64,000 nucleotides of DNA, taken from contig NZ_JAPHNL010000101.1 in assembly GCF_026274175.1 (NCBI RefSeq), forward strand, positions 1 to 64,000, given 5' to 3'. Positions 45,868-57,231 of the stretch are shown one piece after another. The notes under the pieces are model-generated. The model saw only the letters and a program-made list of their open reading frames with translations, made no database searches and was not told where the DNA came from. The DNA comes from Streptomyces beihaiensis. Lineage in GTDB: Bacteria; Actinomycetota; Actinomycetes; Streptomycetales; Streptomycetaceae. How positions within the stretch are numbered: the first letter of the stretch is position 1; every line of letters starts with the position of its first letter. The position numbers and the translations under genes are program-made.

Positions 45868-46704
45868 TCAGCCCAGCGGGTCGGGAGCCGCGGTAACCCC
45901 CAGCTCGGCCAGCTTCGCCCGCCCCCCGTCGGGAGACGTGAGCACGAGCGGGCCCTCCTCCGTCAGCGCGACGGAGTGCTCCCAGTGCGAGGACCAGGTG
46001 CCGTCGATCGTCACGACCGTCCACTCGTCCTCAAGGACCTCGGTCTTCGGGGTGCCGAGGGAGACCATCGGCTCGATGGCGAGGCAGAAGCCGGGCACGA
46101 GCTTGGGACCGCGGCCGCGGCGCCGCTCGACGTAGTTCAGCAGGTGCGGGTCCATGTGCATCTCGGTACCGATGCCGTGGCCGCCGTAGTCCTCGACGAT
46201 GCCGTACTTGCCGCCGCCGGGCTTGGGCTGGCGGCGGATGTACGTCTCGATGGCGCGGGAGATGTCCACGAGGCGGTTGCCCGCCTTCACGGCGGCGAGC
46301 CCGGCCCACATCGACTCCTCGGTCACCCGGGAGAGCTCGATCAGCTCCGGAGCGTGGCCAGAGCCGACGAAGCAGGTGTACGCGGCGTCGCCGTGCCAGC
46401 CGTCGACGATCGCGCCGGCGTCGACGGAGATGATGTCGCCGTCCTCCAGGACGACGTCGTCGCTCGGGATGCCGTGGACGACGACCTCGTTCTTCGAGGT
46501 GCAGATGGTGGCGGGGAAGCCGCCGTACCCGAGGAAGTTCGACTTCGCCCCGTGCTCGGCGATCACCTTGCGGGCGACCTCGTCCAGGTCCCGGGTGGTC
46601 GCGCCGGGCACGGCCGCCTCACGGGTGGCCGCGTGGATCGCCGCGACGACAAGCCCCGCCTCCCGCATCTTGCGAATCTGCTCGGGGGTCTTGATCTGCA
46701 CCAT
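45868..46704 (-). CDS. map: Type I methionine aminopeptidase
   Basis: The 278-residue peptidase removes N-terminal methionine from new proteins. The metal ligands are in [16 protein letters not shown] (two Asp), [13 protein letters not shown] (His), IEPM (Glu) and ALTEEGP (Glu). ATG 46704 ([10 protein letters not shown]) gives the usual length; an ATG seven codons upstream is possible. The gene lies 106 bases after adk. Confidence 0.95.
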   Translation of the reverse strand: MVQIKTPEQIRKMREAGLVVAAIHAATREAAVPGATTRDLDEVARKVIAEHGAKSNFLGYGGFPATICTSKNEVVVHGIPSDDVVLEDGDIISVDAGAIVDGWHGDAAYTCFVGSGHAPELIELSRVTEESMWAGLAAVKAGNRLVDISRAIETYIRRQPKPGGGKYGIVEDYGGHGIGTEMHMDPHLLNYVERRRGRGPKLVPGFCLAIEPMVSLGTPKTEVLEDEWTVVTIDGTWSSHWEHSVALTEEGPLVLTSPDGGRAKLAELGVTAAPDPLG

Positions 46705-46810
46705 GGGGGCCTGCGCTCTCATACCGGTATAGGAATACGCATCAACACTAAGGCCGCGGACCCCCATAAGGGGAACCGCGGCCTCAGGAACGTACAGAAG
46801 AAGGCTGAAC

Positions 46811-47458
46811 CTAGCGGCCCAGAGCCTCCATCGCCCGCTTCGTCACGTCCTCCACCTTGCCGAGCGCGGAGATCGTCACGACGAGCCCCTGCTCCCGGTA
46901 GTAGTCGATGATCGGCTCGGTCTGCGTGTGGTAGACCTCGAGCCGCTTGCGGACGGTCTCTTCCTTGTCGTCGTCACGCTGGTACAGCTCGCCGCCGCAG
47001 GCGTCGCAGACGCCCTCGGTGCTCGGCTGCGAGTACTCGACGTGGAACACGTGCGACGAGTCGTTGCGGCAGATGCGGCGGCCGGCGATGCGCTTGACCA
47101 CCTCGTCCTCGGGGACCTCCAGGTCCAGAACCGCGTCCAGCTTCACGTCGTCCGCCTTGAGGGCGACGTCGAGCGCCTCCGCCTGCGAGACGTTGCGCGG
47201 GAAGCCGTCGAGCAGGAAGCCGTTCACGGCGTCCGGCTGCTCCATGCGGTCCTTGGCCATCCCGATGGTGACCTCGTCCGGAACCAGCTGACCGGCGTCC
47301 ATGAAGGACTTGGCCTGCTTGCCCAGCTCCGTGCCCTGGCTGATGTTGGCACGGAAGAGGTCGCCCGTGGAGATGTGCGGGATCGACAGGTTCTTGGCCA
47401 GGAACGCGGCCTGCGTTCCCTTGCCAGCACCGGGCGGCCCGACGAGGACGATACGCAT
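46811..47458 (-). CDS. adk: Adenylate kinase
   Basis: The 215-residue adenylate kinase (long form) interconverts ATP, AMP and ADP. The P-loop is GPPGAGKGT, the AMP site includes STGDLFRA and LDGFPRN, and the lid contains RRICRND and [14 protein letters not shown]. Only three of the four zinc-cysteine positions are kept in the lid, so metal binding is uncertain. ATG 47458 overlaps the secY stop codon by one base (TGATG). Confidence 0.97.
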   Translation of the reverse strand: MRIVLVGPPGAGKGTQAAFLAKNLSIPHISTGDLFRANISQGTELGKQAKSFMDAGQLVPDEVTIGMAKDRMEQPDAVNGFLLDGFPRNVSQAEALDVALKADDVKLDAVLDLEVPEDEVVKRIAGRRICRNDSSHVFHVEYSQPSTEGVCDACGGELYQRDDDKEETVRKRLEVYHTQTEPIIDYYREQGLVVTISALGKVEDVTKRAMEALGR

Positions 47459-48771
47459 CAGCGGAGGAACCCTTCGTAATTGCGCTGCTGGAGCTGGCTC
47501 TCGATCTGCTTCACCGTCTCCAGACCCACACCCACGATGATCAGGATGCTGGTCCCGCCGAACGGGAAGTTGCCGCTTGCATTGAACCCGACCAACGCCA
47601 TTGTCGGAACGAGAGCGATCAGGCCCAGGTACAGCGAGCCCGGCCAGGTGATCCGGTTGAGCACGTACGAAAGGTACTCAGCGGTCGGTCGGCCAGCCCG
47701 GATGCCCGGGATGAAGCCACCATACTTCTTCATGTTGTCCGCGACTTCCTCGGGGTTGAACGAGATCGCCACGTAGAAGAAGGCGAAGAACACGATCAGG
47801 AGGAAGTACGTAACGATGTAGATCGGGTGATTTCCCTTGGTCAGGTTGTCCTGGATCCAGATTTTCCACGATCCGTTGCCGCCCACGAACTGTGCGACCA
47901 GCGCCGGAATGTAGAGCAGCGACGACGCGAAGATGACAGGAATCACACCCGCCTGATTCACCTTCAACGGGATGTAAGTGGACGTACCGCCGTACGACCT
48001 GCGGCCGATCATCCGCTTCGCGTACTGCACCGGGATGCGGCGCTGGGCCTGTTCGACGAAGACGACCAGGCCGACCATGACGAGGCCGACCGCGATGACG
48101 GTGCCGAACTCGATCCAGCCGCCGGCCAGCGAGCCCTGCTTCTTGATGGCCCACAGCGCGGACGGGAACGTGGCGGCGATCGAGATGAACATCAGGATCG
48201 ACATGCCGTTGCCGATGCCGCGGTCGGTGATCAGCTCACCGAGCCACATCATGACGGCGGTGCCCGCGGTCATGGTGACGACCATGGTGATGGTGGTGAA
48301 GATCGACTGGTCCGGGACGATCTGACTGGCGACCGGGCAGCCCTGGAAGAGCGCGCCGGTGCGGGCCGTGGCGACGAGACCGGTGCCCTGCAGGATGGCC
48401 AGCGCCACCGTCAGATAACGGGTGTACTGCGTGATCTTCGCCGTACCGGCCTGGCCCTCCTTCTTCAGGGCCTCCAGTCGCGGGATCACCACCGTCAGCA
48501 ACTGCAGGATGATGCTCGCCGTGATGTACGGCATGATGCCGAGCGCGAAGATCGTGATGTGCAGCAGCGCGCCACCGCTGAACATGTTGACCAGACCGAA
48601 CAGACCCGTGTTGGAACTGGCCTGGTCCATACAGGTCTGGACGCTCTTGTAGTCGATGCCCGGGATCGGCACATGCGCGCCGAGACGGTAGACGGCGACG
48701 ATGCCGAGCGTGAAGAGCAGCTTCTTGCGCAGGTCGGGCGTCCTGAACGCCCGGGCGAACGCGGTGAGCAC
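47458..48771 (-). CDS. secY: Protein translocase subunit SecY
   Basis: This 437-residue, ten-helix membrane protein forms the protein-conducting channel with SecE and SecG. It starts [38 protein letters not shown]; the conserved cytoplasmic loop ([10 protein letters not shown]) and the plug and pore helices are present. GTG 48771 has AGGAGG four bases upstream. A terminator separates it from rplO, so secY-adk-map likely has its own promoter. Confidence 0.98.
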   Translation of the reverse strand: MLTAFARAFRTPDLRKKLLFTLGIVAVYRLGAHVPIPGIDYKSVQTCMDQASSNTGLFGLVNMFSGGALLHITIFALGIMPYITASIILQLLTVVIPRLEALKKEGQAGTAKITQYTRYLTVALAILQGTGLVATARTGALFQGCPVASQIVPDQSIFTTITMVVTMTAGTAVMMWLGELITDRGIGNGMSILMFISIAATFPSALWAIKKQGSLAGGWIEFGTVIAVGLVMVGLVVFVEQAQRRIPVQYAKRMIGRRSYGGTSTYIPLKVNQAGVIPVIFASSLLYIPALVAQFVGGNGSWKIWIQDNLTKGNHPIYIVTYFLLIVFFAFFYVAISFNPEEVADNMKKYGGFIPGIRAGRPTAEYLSYVLNRITWPGSLYLGLIALVPTMALVGFNASGNFPFGGTSILIIVGVGLETVKQIESQLQQRNYEGFLR

Positions 48772-48936
48772 GGTGCCTCCTGCGACCCCCGCGCGCGTGC
48801 GTCAGAGGTGACGGTCTTGAGGATTCGACGAATACGTAACGGTCAAGGACCGGGATTGGTGCCGGGGGGCACGCAACACCCTGAAGTTGACAACGAAGGC
48901 CACCTTACCGGCGTACCTGCCCCCTAGGAACGACCA

Positions 48937-48970
48937 ACCGGGGATGCCCCATTTGTGGGGCATCCCCGGT
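48937..48970 (-). terminator. Terminator after rplO
   Basis: A perfect 14-bp stem (ACCGGGGATGCCCC / GGGGCATCCCCGGT) with loop ATTTGT lies 35 bases past the rplO stop codon, dividing the spc block from secY-adk. Confidence 0.85.
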
Positions 48971-49005
48971 CGGGATCGTTCAAGTCACGCGAACGCTCGT
49001 CCGGT

Positions 49006-49461
49006 TCAGACGAGCTCGGTGACGGTACCGCCGGCGGCGGTGATCTTCTCCTTGGCAGAGCCGGAGACGGCATCGACCGTCACCTGCAGCGCCACGGAGA
49101 TCTCGCCCTGGCCGAGGACCTTGACGAGGCTGTTCTTGCGCACGGCACCCTTGGCCACCAGGCCCTCGACCGTGACCTCGCCGCCCTCGGGGTAGAGCGC
49201 GGCGAGCTTGTCCAGGTTCACGACCTGGAACTCGGTCTTGAACGGGTTCTTGAAGCCCTTCAGCTTCGGAAGACGCATGTGGAGGGGCATCTGGCCACCC
49301 TCGAAGCGCTCCGGAACCTGGTAACGGGCCTTCGTGCCCTTGGTACCACGACCGGCCGTCTTACCCTTCGACGCCTCACCACGACCGACACGGGTCTTCG
49401 CGGTCTTGGCGCCGGGGGCCGGACGGAGGTTGTGGATCTTGAGCGGGTTCTGCTCCGCCAT
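49006..49461 (-). CDS. rplO: 50S ribosomal protein L15
   Basis: L15, 151 residues, with the signature [23 protein letters not shown] and the [10 protein letters not shown] region. It is an early assembly protein of the large subunit. Two bases separate it from rpmD. Confidence 0.98.
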   Translation of the reverse strand: MAEQNPLKIHNLRPAPGAKTAKTRVGRGEASKGKTAGRGTKGTKARYQVPERFEGGQMPLHMRLPKLKGFKNPFKTEFQVVNLDKLAALYPEGGEVTVEGLVAKGAVRKNSLVKVLGQGEISVALQVTVDAVSGSAKEKITAAGGTVTELV

Positions 49462-49463
49462 GA

Positions 49464-49646
49464 TCAGTCGACCTCCTCGACCGTCACGAGGTGGCGGACG
49501 GTGTGCACCATGCCGCGGAACTCGGGGCGGTCCTCCTTGACGACCTGCGTGTTGATGCCCTTGAGACCAAGGGAACGCAGGGTGTCACGGTGGTTCTGCT
49601 TGCTGCCGATGTACGACTTCGTCTGCGTGATCTTGAGCTGAGCCAT
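49464..49646 (-). CDS. rpmD: 50S ribosomal protein L30
   Basis: L30, 60 residues: [21 protein letters not shown] and [14 protein letters not shown] 49646 is the first residue of the domain; the longer open frame upstream lies within rpsE. It sits two bases after rpsE and two before rplO. Confidence 0.98.
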   Translation of the reverse strand: MAQLKITQTKSYIGSKQNHRDTLRSLGLKGINTQVVKEDRPEFRGMVHTVRHLVTVEEVD

Positions 49647-49648
49647 GA

Positions 49649-50254
49649 TTACGCACCCGCTCCCGCACGCGCACGCAGGAGAGCCGCGGGGGCGACGTCC
49701 TCGAGCGGCAGGCCGCGGCGGGCCGCGACCTCCTCGGGACGCTGCAGGCCCTTCAGGGCCTCCACGGTCGCGTGCACGATGTTGATCGCGTTGTCGGAGC
49801 CGAGCGACTTCGACAGGATGTCGTGGATACCGGCGCACTCGAGCACGGCACGCACCGGGCCACCGGCGATAACACCGGTACCGGGGGAAGCCGGCTTGAG
49901 CAGGACGACGCCCGCGGCCTTCTCGCCCTGGATCGGGTGCGGGATGGTGCCCTGGATACGGGGGACCTTGAAGAAGTGCTTCTTGGCCTCCTCAACACCC
50001 TTGGCGATGGCGGCCGGCACCTCCTTGGCCTTGCCGTAACCGACACCCACGGTGCCGTCACCGTCGCCCACCACGACCAGCGCGGTGAAGCTGAAGCGAC
50101 GACCACCCTTCACAACCTTGGCGACGCGGTTGATCGCGACGACGCGCTCAACGTACGCGGTCTTCTCGGCGGCGGCGTTGCCACCGTCGCGACCCTTCCG
50201 GTCCCGCCGCTCGCCGCCACCGGCACCGCCACCGCGGCGCTGGGGTCCAGCCAT
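49649..50254 (-). CDS. rpsE: 30S ribosomal protein S5
   Basis: S5, 201 residues. A Gly/Arg-rich N-terminus precedes the double-stranded RNA-binding fold ([23 protein letters not shown]) and the S5 C-terminal domain ([17 protein letters not shown]). It is involved in decoding accuracy. Confidence 0.98.
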   Translation of the reverse strand: MAGPQRRGGGAGGGERRDRKGRDGGNAAAEKTAYVERVVAINRVAKVVKGGRRFSFTALVVVGDGDGTVGVGYGKAKEVPAAIAKGVEEAKKHFFKVPRIQGTIPHPIQGEKAAGVVLLKPASPGTGVIAGGPVRAVLECAGIHDILSKSLGSDNAINIVHATVEALKGLQRPEEVAARRGLPLEDVAPAALLRARAGAGA

Positions 50255-50293
50255 TGGAATTACCTCTCTCTGTTTCCGCTAGCTACGGCAGGC

Positions 50294-50677
50294 TCAGAAC
50301 TTGAGCCCGGCTTCGCGGGCGGCGTCCGCCAGGGCGGCGATGCGCCCGGCGTACTGGTTGCCACCACGGTCGAACACGACAGCCTCGACACCGGCGGCCT
50401 TGGCACGCTCGGCGACCAGGGCGCCGACCGACTTGGCCTGCGCCGACTTGTCGCCCTCGCCACCGCGGATCGAAGCGTCCAGGGTCGACGCCGACGCGAG
50501 GGTGTGGCCCTTCACGTCGTCGATGACCTGGGCGACGATGTTGCGGTTCGAGCGCGTGACGACGAGGCGCGGACGCTCGGCCGTACCCGAGATGTTCTTG
50601 CGGATACGGATGTGGCGGCGCTTGATCGCGGCGCGCTTGTAGGCATCGCCCTTGAGGATCTTCTGCCCGTATGCCAT
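50294..50677 (-). CDS. rplR: 50S ribosomal protein L18
   Basis: L18, 127 residues, binds 5S r[24 protein letters not shown], then [22 protein letters not shown] at the end. Three bases separate it from rplF. Confidence 0.98.
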   Translation of the reverse strand: MAYGQKILKGDAYKRAAIKRRHIRIRKNISGTAERPRLVVTRSNRNIVAQVIDDVKGHTLASASTLDASIRGGEGDKSAQAKSVGALVAERAKAAGVEAVVFDRGGNQYAGRIAALADAAREAGLKF

Positions 50678-50680
50678 GGC

Positions 50681-51220
50681 TTACTTACCCGCCTTTCCGA
50701 CCTTGCGGCGGATGACTTCGCCCTCGTACTTGACGCCCTTGGCCTTGTACGGGTCGGGCTTGCGCAGCTTGCGGATGTTGGCCGCAACCTCGCCGACCTT
50801 CTGCTTGTCGATGCCCTCGACCGAGAACTTGGTCGCCGACTCCACGTTGAACTTGATGCCCTCGGGAGCCTCGACCAGGATCGGGTGGCTGTAGCCGAGC
50901 GAGAACTCCAGGTTGGAGCCCTTCGCGACGACGCGGTAACCGACACCGCTGATCTCGAGCTTCTTCACGTAACCCTGGGTCACGCCGGTGATCATGTTCG
51001 CCACCAGCGTGCGGGACAGGCCGTGCAGGGCCTTGTTCTGACGCTCGTCGTTCGGGCGGGTGACGTTCAGGACGCCGTCCTCGCCCTTGGCGATCTCGAT
51101 CGGCGCCACGACGGTGTGGGTCAGGGAGCCCTTCGAGCCCTTGACCGTGACCGTCTGGCCGTCGATGGTGACGTCCACGCCGGCGGGAACCGTGATGGGG
51201 AGCTTGCCAATACGCGACAT
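50681..51220 (-). CDS. rplF: 50S ribosomal protein L6
   Basis: L6, 179 residues, two tandem L6 folds: [21 protein letters not shown] at the start and the C-terminal signature [16 protein letters not shown]. It lies near the GTPase-associated centre. Confidence 0.98.
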   Translation of the reverse strand: MSRIGKLPITVPAGVDVTIDGQTVTVKGSKGSLTHTVVAPIEIAKGEDGVLNVTRPNDERQNKALHGLSRTLVANMITGVTQGYVKKLEISGVGYRVVAKGSNLEFSLGYSHPILVEAPEGIKFNVESATKFSVEGIDKQKVGEVAANIRKLRKPDPYKAKGVKYEGEVIRRKVGKAGK

Positions 51221-51244
51221 AGCTGTTTCCTCCGTTCCCTTCCG

Positions 51245-51643
51245 CTACCAGACGTAGGCGAGGACTTCCCCACCCACGCCCTTCTTCTGCGCCTGCTGGC
51301 CGGTCAGGAGACCGTGCGACGTGGAGATGATCGCCACGCCCAGGCCACCGAGGACCTTCGGCAGGTTGGTGGACTTCGCGTAAACACGCAGACCCGGCTT
51401 GGAGATGCGCTTGATGCCGGCGATCGAACGCTCACGGTTCGGGCCGAACTTCAGCTCCAGGACGAGGTTCTTGCCGACCTCGGCGTCCTCGACCTTCCAG
51501 CCGGTGATGAAACCCTCCTGCTGGAGGATCTCGGCGATGTGCGACTTGATCTTGCTGTGCGGCATAGCCACGGTGTCGTGGTACGCCGAGTTCGCGTTCC
51601 GCAGACGCGTAAGCATGTCTGCGATCGGATCAGTCATGGTCAT
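51245..51643 (-). CDS. rpsH: 30S ribosomal protein S8
   Basis: S8, 132 residues: [21 protein letters not shown] and the C-terminal [29 protein letters not shown] 51643 gives the streptomycete form starting MTMTD; a second ATG two codons later is possible. A 210-base untranslated gap precedes it, unusual in this otherwise tight cluster. Confidence 0.97.
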   Translation of the reverse strand: MTMTDPIADMLTRLRNANSAYHDTVAMPHSKIKSHIAEILQQEGFITGWKVEDAEVGKNLVLELKFGPNRERSIAGIKRISKPGLRVYAKSTNLPKVLGGLGVAIISTSHGLLTGQQAQKKGVGGEVLAYVW

Positions 51644-51853
51644 GAATTGGCCTTCGGCCTCTCTCGCCGGGGTTTCCTGTATGCGCCATCCCTCTCCCCA
51701 CACAGGGGCGGGACGGGTGCGGCGCGGGGACCTACGGCGTAGTAAGTCGGTCAGGGCGGCAGAGCGCCCAACCCTCCCAGCCTAAGCCATGAGAGCGGGA
51801 GCCTCTGCCGTCCCTTTACTTACCGAGAGTTCGAGGCAATCCCAACTAGGGGA

Positions 51854-52039
51854 TTACCAGGAGCTCTTGGTCACGCCCGGCAGCTCGCCACGGTGAGCCA
51901 TCTCACGGAGGCACACGCGGCACAGGCCGAACTTGCGGTACACGGAGTGCGGGCGGCCGCAGCGCTGGCAGCGGGTGTAGCCACGCACACCGAACTTGGG
52001 CTTACGAGCAGCCTTCGCGATGAGAGCCTTCTTCGCCAT
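51854..52039 (-). CDS. rpsN: 30S ribosomal protein S14 type Z
   Basis: A 61-residue zinc-ribbon S14 ([19 protein letters not shown]) with both CxxC pairs (CQRCGRPH and CRVC), which bind one zinc. The zinc-free S14 paralogue is normally encoded elsewhere. The gene is five bases downstream of rplE. Confidence 0.97.
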   Translation of the reverse strand: MAKKALIAKAARKPKFGVRGYTRCQRCGRPHSVYRKFGLCRVCLREMAHRGELPGVTKSSW

Positions 52040-52044
52040 CTCGC

Positions 52045-52602
52045 TCACGCCTCCTTGAACGGGAAGCCGAGGTGACGGAGAAGGGCACGGCCCTCTTCGT
52101 CGTTGGTCGCCGTGGTGACCACGGTGATGTCCATACCCCGGACGCGGTCGATCTTGTCCTGGTCGATCTCGTGGAACATGACCTGCTCGGTGAGACCGAA
52201 GGTGTAGTTGCCACGGCCGTCGAACTGCTTGGGGGACAGACCACGGAAGTCGCGGATGCGCGGCAGCGCGAGCGACAGGGTGCGGTCCAGGAACTCCCAC
52301 ATGCGGTCGCCACGGAGCGTGACGTGGGCACCGATCGGCTGGCCCTCACGCAGCTTGAACTGCGCGATGGACTTGCGGGCCTTGGTGATGGCCGGCTTCT
52401 GACCCGTGATGGTGGTCAGGTCGCGGACAGCACCGTCCATGAGCTTCGAGTCACGCGCGGCGTCACCGACACCCATGTTGACCACGATCTTGACCAGACC
52501 GGGGATCTGCATGACGTTCTCGTACGAGAACTCGTCCTGCAGCTTGGCCTTGATCTCGTCGCGGTACTTCTGCTTCAGACGCGGGGAAGTGGTGGTCGTC
52601 AT
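52045..52602 (-). CDS. rplE: 50S ribosomal protein L5
   Basis: L5, 185 residues, a 5S rRNA-binding protein: [20 protein letters not shown], the [20 protein letters not shown] stretch, and [20 protein letters not shown]. Its start overlaps the rplX stop by one base. Confidence 0.98.
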   Translation of the reverse strand: MTTTTSPRLKQKYRDEIKAKLQDEFSYENVMQIPGLVKIVVNMGVGDAARDSKLMDGAVRDLTTITGQKPAITKARKSIAQFKLREGQPIGAHVTLRGDRMWEFLDRTLSLALPRIRDFRGLSPKQFDGRGNYTFGLTEQVMFHEIDQDKIDRVRGMDITVVTTATNDEEGRALLRHLGFPFKEA

Positions 52603-52925
52603 CAGATGTCCTCACCCGTCCGCTTGGCAACGCGGATCTTGTTGCCTTCGTCGTCGAAGCGGTAGCCGACGCGCGTGACGACCTTGTTGCCGTCCTTCTC
52701 CACGACCAGCTGGACGTTGGAGACGTGGATCGGCGCCTCGGTGGTCACGATGCCACCGGCCTGCGAGCCGGAGGCCGTGGGGCCGGCCTTGGTGTGCTTC
52801 TTGACCCGGTTGACACCCTCGACCAGGACACGCTCGTCGCGCGGGTAAGCGGCAATGACCTTGCCCTGCTTGCCCTTGTCCTTGCCGGTGATGACCTGGA
52901 CCAGGTCGCCCTTCTTGATCTTCAT
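52602..52925 (-). CDS. rplX: 50S ribosomal protein L24
   Basis: L24, 107 residues, with the KOW motif [20 protein letters not shown] at the start. It initiates 50S assembly. It lies two bases after rplN. Confidence 0.98.
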   Translation of the reverse strand: MKIKKGDLVQVITGKDKGKQGKVIAAYPRDERVLVEGVNRVKKHTKAGPTASGSQAGGIVTTEAPIHVSNVQLVVEKDGNKVVTRVGYRFDDEGNKIRVAKRTGEDI

Positions 52926-52927
52926 GC

Positions 52928-53296
52928 TTACAGCACCTCCGGCGCGAGCGAGATGATCTTCATGAACTTCTTCTCGCGCAGCTCACGGCCCACGGGGCCG
53001 AAGATACGGGTGCCGCGAGGGTCGCCGTCGTTCTTCAGAATGACGGCGGCGTTCTCGTCGAAGCGGATGTACGAGCCGTCCGGACGGCGGCGCTCCTTGA
53101 CGGTGCGAACGATGACCGCCTTGACGACGTCACCCTTCTTCACGTTGCCACCGGGGATCGCGTCCTTGACGGTGGCGACGATGACGTCACCGATGCCCGC
53201 GTAGCGGCGGCCCGAGCCACCGAGAACACGGATGGTGAGAATTTCCTTCGCACCCGTGTTGTCGGCGACACGAAGCCGCGACTCCTGCTGGATCAC
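52928..53296 (-). CDS. rplN: 50S ribosomal protein L14
   Basis: L14, 122 residues: [19 protein letters not shown] and the end [24 protein letters not shown]. It starts the spc block, 187 bases downstream of rpsQ beyond several hairpins. Confidence 0.98.
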   Translation of the reverse strand: MIQQESRLRVADNTGAKEILTIRVLGGSGRRYAGIGDVIVATVKDAIPGGNVKKGDVVKAVIVRTVKERRRPDGSYIRFDENAAVILKNDGDPRGTRIFGPVGRELREKKFMKIISLAPEVL

Positions 53297-53369
53297 GTCT
53301 ATCTCCTGATCGTCTGCCGGTTCCCGGCGAGGTTCCGAGCGGGAACCCCACCGAGCCTGGCGGAACTGT

Positions 53370-53480
53370 CCTGCGGTGCCCCTACATGTTGAGGGCCGCA
53401 GGAATTACTTAGCGGTCCTGGGGGAAGACCCGCGCCCCGCGGACGGGGCGAGGGGCAGCGGGAGCTGTGGCGCTCCCGCT
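53370..53480 (-). terminator. Hairpin series separating the S10 and spc blocks
   Basis: Three hairpins stand in a row: CCTGCGG/CCGCAGG (53370-53402), CGCCCCG/CGGGGCG (53433-53450) and AGCGGGAGC/GCTCCCGCT (53457-53480). The last lies three bases past the rpsQ stop codon. They suggest partial or complete termination after rpsQ and a separate start for the spc genes. Confidence 0.7.
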
Positions 53481-53483
53481 TGA

Positions 53484-53768
53484 TTACTTCGCCTTCTCCA
53501 GGATCTCGACGACGCGCCAGCGCTTCGTCGCGGACAGCGGCCGGGTCTCCATGAGGAGGACACGGTCGCCGATGCCCGCGGCGTTCTGCTCGTCGTGCGC
53601 CTTGAGCTTGTTCGTACGGCGGATGACCTTGCCGTACAGGGCGTGCTTGACGCGGTCCTCGACGGCGACGACGACGGTCTTGTCCATCTTGTCGCTGACG
53701 ACGAGACCCTCACGGGTCTTGCGGAAGCCGCGGGCGGCAGTCTCTTCAGTCACAGTCTTCTCGCTCAT
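53484..53768 (-). CDS. rpsQ: 30S ribosomal protein S17
   Basis: S17, 94 residues: [20 protein letters not shown] with the [19 protein letters not shown] loop. An N-terminal extension of about 17 residues is present. Its ATG overlaps the rpmC stop by one base. Confidence 0.98.
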   Translation of the reverse strand: MSEKTVTEETAARGFRKTREGLVVSDKMDKTVVVAVEDRVKHALYGKVIRRTNKLKAHDEQNAAGIGDRVLLMETRPLSATKRWRVVEILEKAK

Positions 53769-53992
53769 CAGGCGTTCTCCACCGTCTCGATGCCGAGCTC
53801 ACGCTCACGCATGAGGGTGTAGATCCGGGCGATGTCCTTGCGGACGGCCTTGAGCCGGCCGTGGTTCTCGAGCTGGCCGGTCGCCGCCTGGAAGCGGAGG
53901 TTGAACAGCTCTTCCTTGGCCTCGCGGAGCTTGGCGACAAGCTCCTCGTTGCCCAGCTCGCGCAGCTCGGACGCCTTGGTTCCGGCCGACAT
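53768..53992 (-). CDS. rpmC: 50S ribosomal protein L29
   Basis: L29, 74 residues, a helical hairpin: [30 protein letters not shown] 53992 overlaps the rplP stop (TGATG), favouring it over the ATG one codon upstream. It sits near the peptide exit tunnel. Confidence 0.97.
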   Translation of the reverse strand: MSAGTKASELRELGNEELVAKLREAKEELFNLRFQAATGQLENHGRLKAVRKDIARIYTLMRERELGIETVENA

Positions 53993-54411
53993 CACGCTTC
54001 ACCTGCCTCGCGCTTGACGATCTTGCACTTCATCGGCAGCTTGTGCGCCGCACGAGTCAGCGCTTCACGCGCGATCTTCTCGTTGGGGTAGGACAGCTCG
54101 AACATGACCCGGCCCGGGTGCACGTTCGCGACCCACCACTCCGGAGAACCCTTACCGGAACCCATGCGGGTCTCGGCGGGCTTCTTGGTGAGGGGGCGGT
54201 CCGGGTAGATGTTGATCCAGACCTTGCCGCCACGCTTGATGTGGCGGGTCATCGCGATACGGGCCGCCTCGATCTGGCGGTTGGTCACGTACGCCGGGGT
54301 GAGGGCCTGGATGCCGTACTCGCCGAACGAGACCTGCGTACCGCCCTTGGCCAGACCACGGCGCTTGGGGTGGTGCTGCTTGCGGTGCTTGACCCTACGG
54401 GGGATCAGCAT
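53992..54411 (-). CDS. rplP: 50S ribosomal protein L16
   Basis: L16, 139 residues: [19 protein letters not shown] at the start and [22 protein letters not shown] in the middle, the conserved tRNA-contacting region. It lies five bases downstream of rpsC. Confidence 0.98.
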   Translation of the reverse strand: MLIPRRVKHRKQHHPKRRGLAKGGTQVSFGEYGIQALTPAYVTNRQIEAARIAMTRHIKRGGKVWINIYPDRPLTKKPAETRMGSGKGSPEWWVANVHPGRVMFELSYPNEKIAREALTRAAHKLPMKCKIVKREAGEA

Positions 54412-54416
54412 GTCGG

Positions 54417-55253
54417 TCAGGCCTCCGTTCCGGTGCTCTCAGCCGGAGCGGCAGCGGCGGGCGCCTCGGCCTTGGGGGCCTCGGCGGCCGGAGCCGACTG
54501 CTGCTGCGGCTTGCGGCCGCGGCCGCCACGCTCGCCACCACGGCCACCACGGGCCGGGCGGTCGCTGCCACCACGGGCCGGGCGGTTACCGGCGCGGGCG
54601 GCGGCGTTCTCGGCGCGGACCTCGGCGATGTTCTTGACGTCGCCCTTGTAGATCCAGACCTTCACGCCGATGCGGCCGAAGGTCGTCTTGGCCTCGAAGA
54701 AGCCGTAGTCCACGTTGGCGCGGAGCGTGTGCAGGGGCACGCGGCCCTCGCGGTAGAACTCCGAACGGGACATCTCGGCACCGCCGAGACGACCGCCACA
54801 CTGGATCTTGATGCCCTTGGCGCCCGCCTTCATGGCCGACTGCATGCTCTTGCGCATGGCACGGCGGAAGGAGACACGGCTGGACAGCTGCTCGGCGACG
54901 GCCTGGGCCACGAGCTGAGCGTCCGTCTCGGGGTTCTTGACCTCGAGGATGTTCAGCTGGACCTGCTTGCCCGTGAGCTTCTCGAGGTCGCCGCGGATGC
55001 GGTCGGCCTCGGCGCCACGGCGGCCGATGACGATGCCGGGACGGGCGGTGTGGATGTCCACACGCACGCGGTCACGGGTGCGCTCGATCTCCACCTTCGA
55101 GATGCCGGCGCGCTCCATGCCGGACGTCATCATCCGACGGATGGCGACGTCTTCCTTGACGTAGTCCTTGTACAGCTTGTCGGCGTACCAACGCGACTTG
55201 AAGTCGGTGGTGACACCGAGCCGGAACCCGTGCGGGTTTACCTTCTGGCCCAT
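54417..55253 (-). CDS. rpsC: 30S ribosomal protein S3
   Basis: S3, 278 residues. KH domain with [20 protein letters not shown] and the C-terminal signature [20 protein letters not shown] long Arg/Gly- and then Ala/Pro-rich tail (about 60 residues) is typical of streptomycetes. Its start overlaps the rplV stop by one base. Confidence 0.98.
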   Translation of the reverse strand: MGQKVNPHGFRLGVTTDFKSRWYADKLYKDYVKEDVAIRRMMTSGMERAGISKVEIERTRDRVRVDIHTARPGIVIGRRGAEADRIRGDLEKLTGKQVQLNILEVKNPETDAQLVAQAVAEQLSSRVSFRRAMRKSMQSAMKAGAKGIKIQCGGRLGGAEMSRSEFYREGRVPLHTLRANVDYGFFEAKTTFGRIGVKVWIYKGDVKNIAEVRAENAAARAGNRPARGGSDRPARGGRGGERGGRGRKPQQQSAPAAEAPKAEAPAAAAPAESTGTEA

Positions 55254-55600
55254 TACCGGGTTCCTTCCTTGCTGCTGACGACCACGGTGATGTGGCTGGT
55301 CCGCTTACGGATCCGGTAGGCACGGCCCTGGGCGCGCGGCCGGAACCGCTTCAGGGTCGGGCCCTCGTCCACGTACGCCTCGCTGATGAACAGCGACGAG
55401 GCGTCGGTGTGGTCGTAGTTGTGCGCGGCGTTGGCGATGGCGCTGTCCAGCACCTTGCCGACCGGCACGCTCGCGGCCTGCGGGGCGAAACGCAGGACCG
55501 CCTGAGCCTCCGTGGCGTCCATGCCACGGATGAGGTCCACCACGCGGCGGGCCTTCATGGGCGTGACGCGGATGTACCGCGCCTGGGCCCTGGCTTCCAT
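55253..55600 (-). CDS. rplV: 50S ribosomal protein L22
   Basis: L22, 115 residues: [20 protein letters not shown] and [18 protein letters not shown], the hairpin lining the exit tunnel. ATG 55600 is supported by GAAGGGAC; an upstream ATG would add eight residues without such a site. Confidence 0.97.
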   Translation of the reverse strand: MEARAQARYIRVTPMKARRVVDLIRGMDATEAQAVLRFAPQAASVPVGKVLDSAIANAAHNYDHTDASSLFISEAYVDEGPTLKRFRPRAQGRAYRIRKRTSHITVVVSSKEGTR

Positions 55601-55641
55601 GGTTGTCCCTTCGGTGTTAGTCACAGTCGTTCACACCCCGC

Positions 55642-55923
55642 TCAGCGGCGCTTCGACTTGCGGTCGTCCTTGACGTGGCCGCGGAAGGTGCGAGTCGGCG
55701 AGAACTCACCGAGCTTGTGGCCGACCATCGACTCGGTGACGAACACCGGGATGTGGGTCTTGCCGTTGTGCACCGCGATGGTGTGGCCCAGCATCGCCGG
55801 GACGATCATCGAGCGACGGGACCAGGTCTTGATGACGTTCTTGGTACCGGCTTCGTTCTGGACGTCCACCTTCTTGATGAGGTGGTCGTCGACGAAGGGT
55901 CCCTTCTTCAAGCTACGAGGCAT
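55642..55923 (-). CDS. rpsS: 30S ribosomal protein S19
   Basis: S19, 93 residues: [19 protein letters not shown] and the conserved [18 protein letters not shown]. It forms a complex with S13 in the 30S head. Confidence 0.98.
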   Translation of the reverse strand: MPRSLKKGPFVDDHLIKKVDVQNEAGTKNVIKTWSRRSMIVPAMLGHTIAVHNGKTHIPVFVTESMVGHKLGEFSPTRTFRGHVKDDRKSKRR

Positions 55924-55935
55924 CTCAACCCGTCC

Positions 55936-56772
55936 TTAGCGCTTCTTGTTCGTCTTGCGGCGGCGGACGATGTACTTGTTCGACGCCTTCTTGGGCGAAC
56001 GAGTACGGCCTTCCTTCTTGCCCCAGGGGGACACGGGGTGACGACCACCGGAGGTCCGGCCCTCACCACCACCGTGCGGGTGGTCCACCGGGTTCATGAC
56101 CACACCACGCACGGTCGGGCGGACGCCCTTCCAGCGCATGCGGCCGGCCTTGCCCCAGTTGATGTTCGACTGCTCGGCGTTGCCGACCTCGCCGATGGTG
56201 GCGCGGCAGCGGACGTCGACCAGGCGGATCTCACCCGACGGCATGCGCAGGTGGGCCATCTGGCCCTCCTTCGCGAGCAGCTGCACGGAGGCACCGGCAG
56301 AGCGCGCGAACTTGGCGCCGCCGCCCGGACGAAGCTCCACGGAGTGGATCGTCGTACCGACCGGGATGTTGCGCAGGGCGAGGTTGTTGCCCGGCTTGAT
56401 GTCGGCCGCGGGGCCGTTCTCGACCCGGTCGCCCTGCTTCATGCCACGCGGGGCGAGGATGTAGCGCTTCTCGCCGTCCGCGTAGTGCAGCAGCGCGATG
56501 CGCGCGGTGCGGTTGGGGTCGTACTCGATGTGCGCGACCTTGGCGGGCACGCCGTCCTTGTCGTGACGACGGAAGTCGATCACTCGGTAGGCGCGCTTGT
56601 GGCCACCGCCCTGGTGGCGAACGGTCACACGACCGGCGTTGTTACGGCCGCCCTTGCTGTGCAGCGGGCGGACCAGCGACTTCTCCGGCGTGGACCGCGT
56701 GACCTCGACGAAGTCGGCGACGGAGGAGCCGCGGCGGCCCGGCGTCGTCGGCTTGTACTTGCGGATTCCCAT
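55936..56772 (-). CDS. rplB: 50S ribosomal protein L2
   Basis: L2, 278 residues, needed for subunit association and the peptidyl-transferase centre. The C-terminal signature [18 protein letters not shown] and [14 protein letters not shown], containing the conserved histidine, are present. Confidence 0.98.
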   Translation of the reverse strand: MGIRKYKPTTPGRRGSSVADFVEVTRSTPEKSLVRPLHSKGGRNNAGRVTVRHQGGGHKRAYRVIDFRRHDKDGVPAKVAHIEYDPNRTARIALLHYADGEKRYILAPRGMKQGDRVENGPAADIKPGNNLALRNIPVGTTIHSVELRPGGGAKFARSAGASVQLLAKEGQMAHLRMPSGEIRLVDVRCRATIGEVGNAEQSNINWGKAGRMRWKGVRPTVRGVVMNPVDHPHGGGEGRTSGGRHPVSPWGKKEGRTRSPKKASNKYIVRRRKTNKKR

Positions 56773-56811
56773 TTCTCAGTCCTCGTCCGATATTCGGACG
56801 ATCCGACCCGC

Positions 56812-57231
56812 TTACGCGGTCGGACCGCCGAAGATGTCGATACGGTCGTCCTCAGCGAGGGTCACGATGGCGCGCTTGGTGTTGGCGCGCTGACCGAAAC
56901 CGGTGCGGGTGCGCTTGCGCTTGCCCTGACGGTTGATCGTGTTGACCCCGGTGACCTTGACCGAGAAGACCGCCTCGACGGCCTGCTTGATCTGGGTCTT
57001 GTTCGCACCCGGCGCGACGATGAACGTGTACTTGTTCGCGTCGAGCAGCGCGTAGGACTTCTCGGAGACGACCGGCTTGACGAGGACGTCACGGGGGTCC
57101 GTGAAGCTCTTGCTCAGCGGCGTCTCGACGGTGTTCTTGCCCTCGGTGGCGTGGCGACGCGCCTTGGCGACGCGCGCGGCCTTGGCGGCCTTGGCGGCCT
57201 TCGAGGCAACTGCGGGGTGACGGGTAGCCAT
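56812..57231 (-). CDS. rplW: 50S ribosomal protein L23
   Basis: L23, 139 residues, lies at the tunnel exit and docks trigger factor and SRP. The family domain starts at [20 protein letters not shown]; before it comes an Ala/Lys-rich extension of about 45 residues common to actinobacteria. The start overlaps the rplD stop by one base. Confidence 0.97.
   Translation of the reverse strand: MATRHPAVASKAAKAAKAARVAKARRHATEGKNTVETPLSKSFTDPRDVLVKPVVSEKSYALLDANKYTFIVAPGANKTQIKQAVEAVFSVKVTGVNTINRQGKRKRTRTGFGQRANTKRAIVTLAEDDRIDIFGGPTA

Noticed and set aside
46811-47458. Adenylate kinase lid with altered cysteine pattern as evidence of decay
   Set aside because: The lid is variable in metal binding across bacteria, and all nucleotide-binding motifs are intact.
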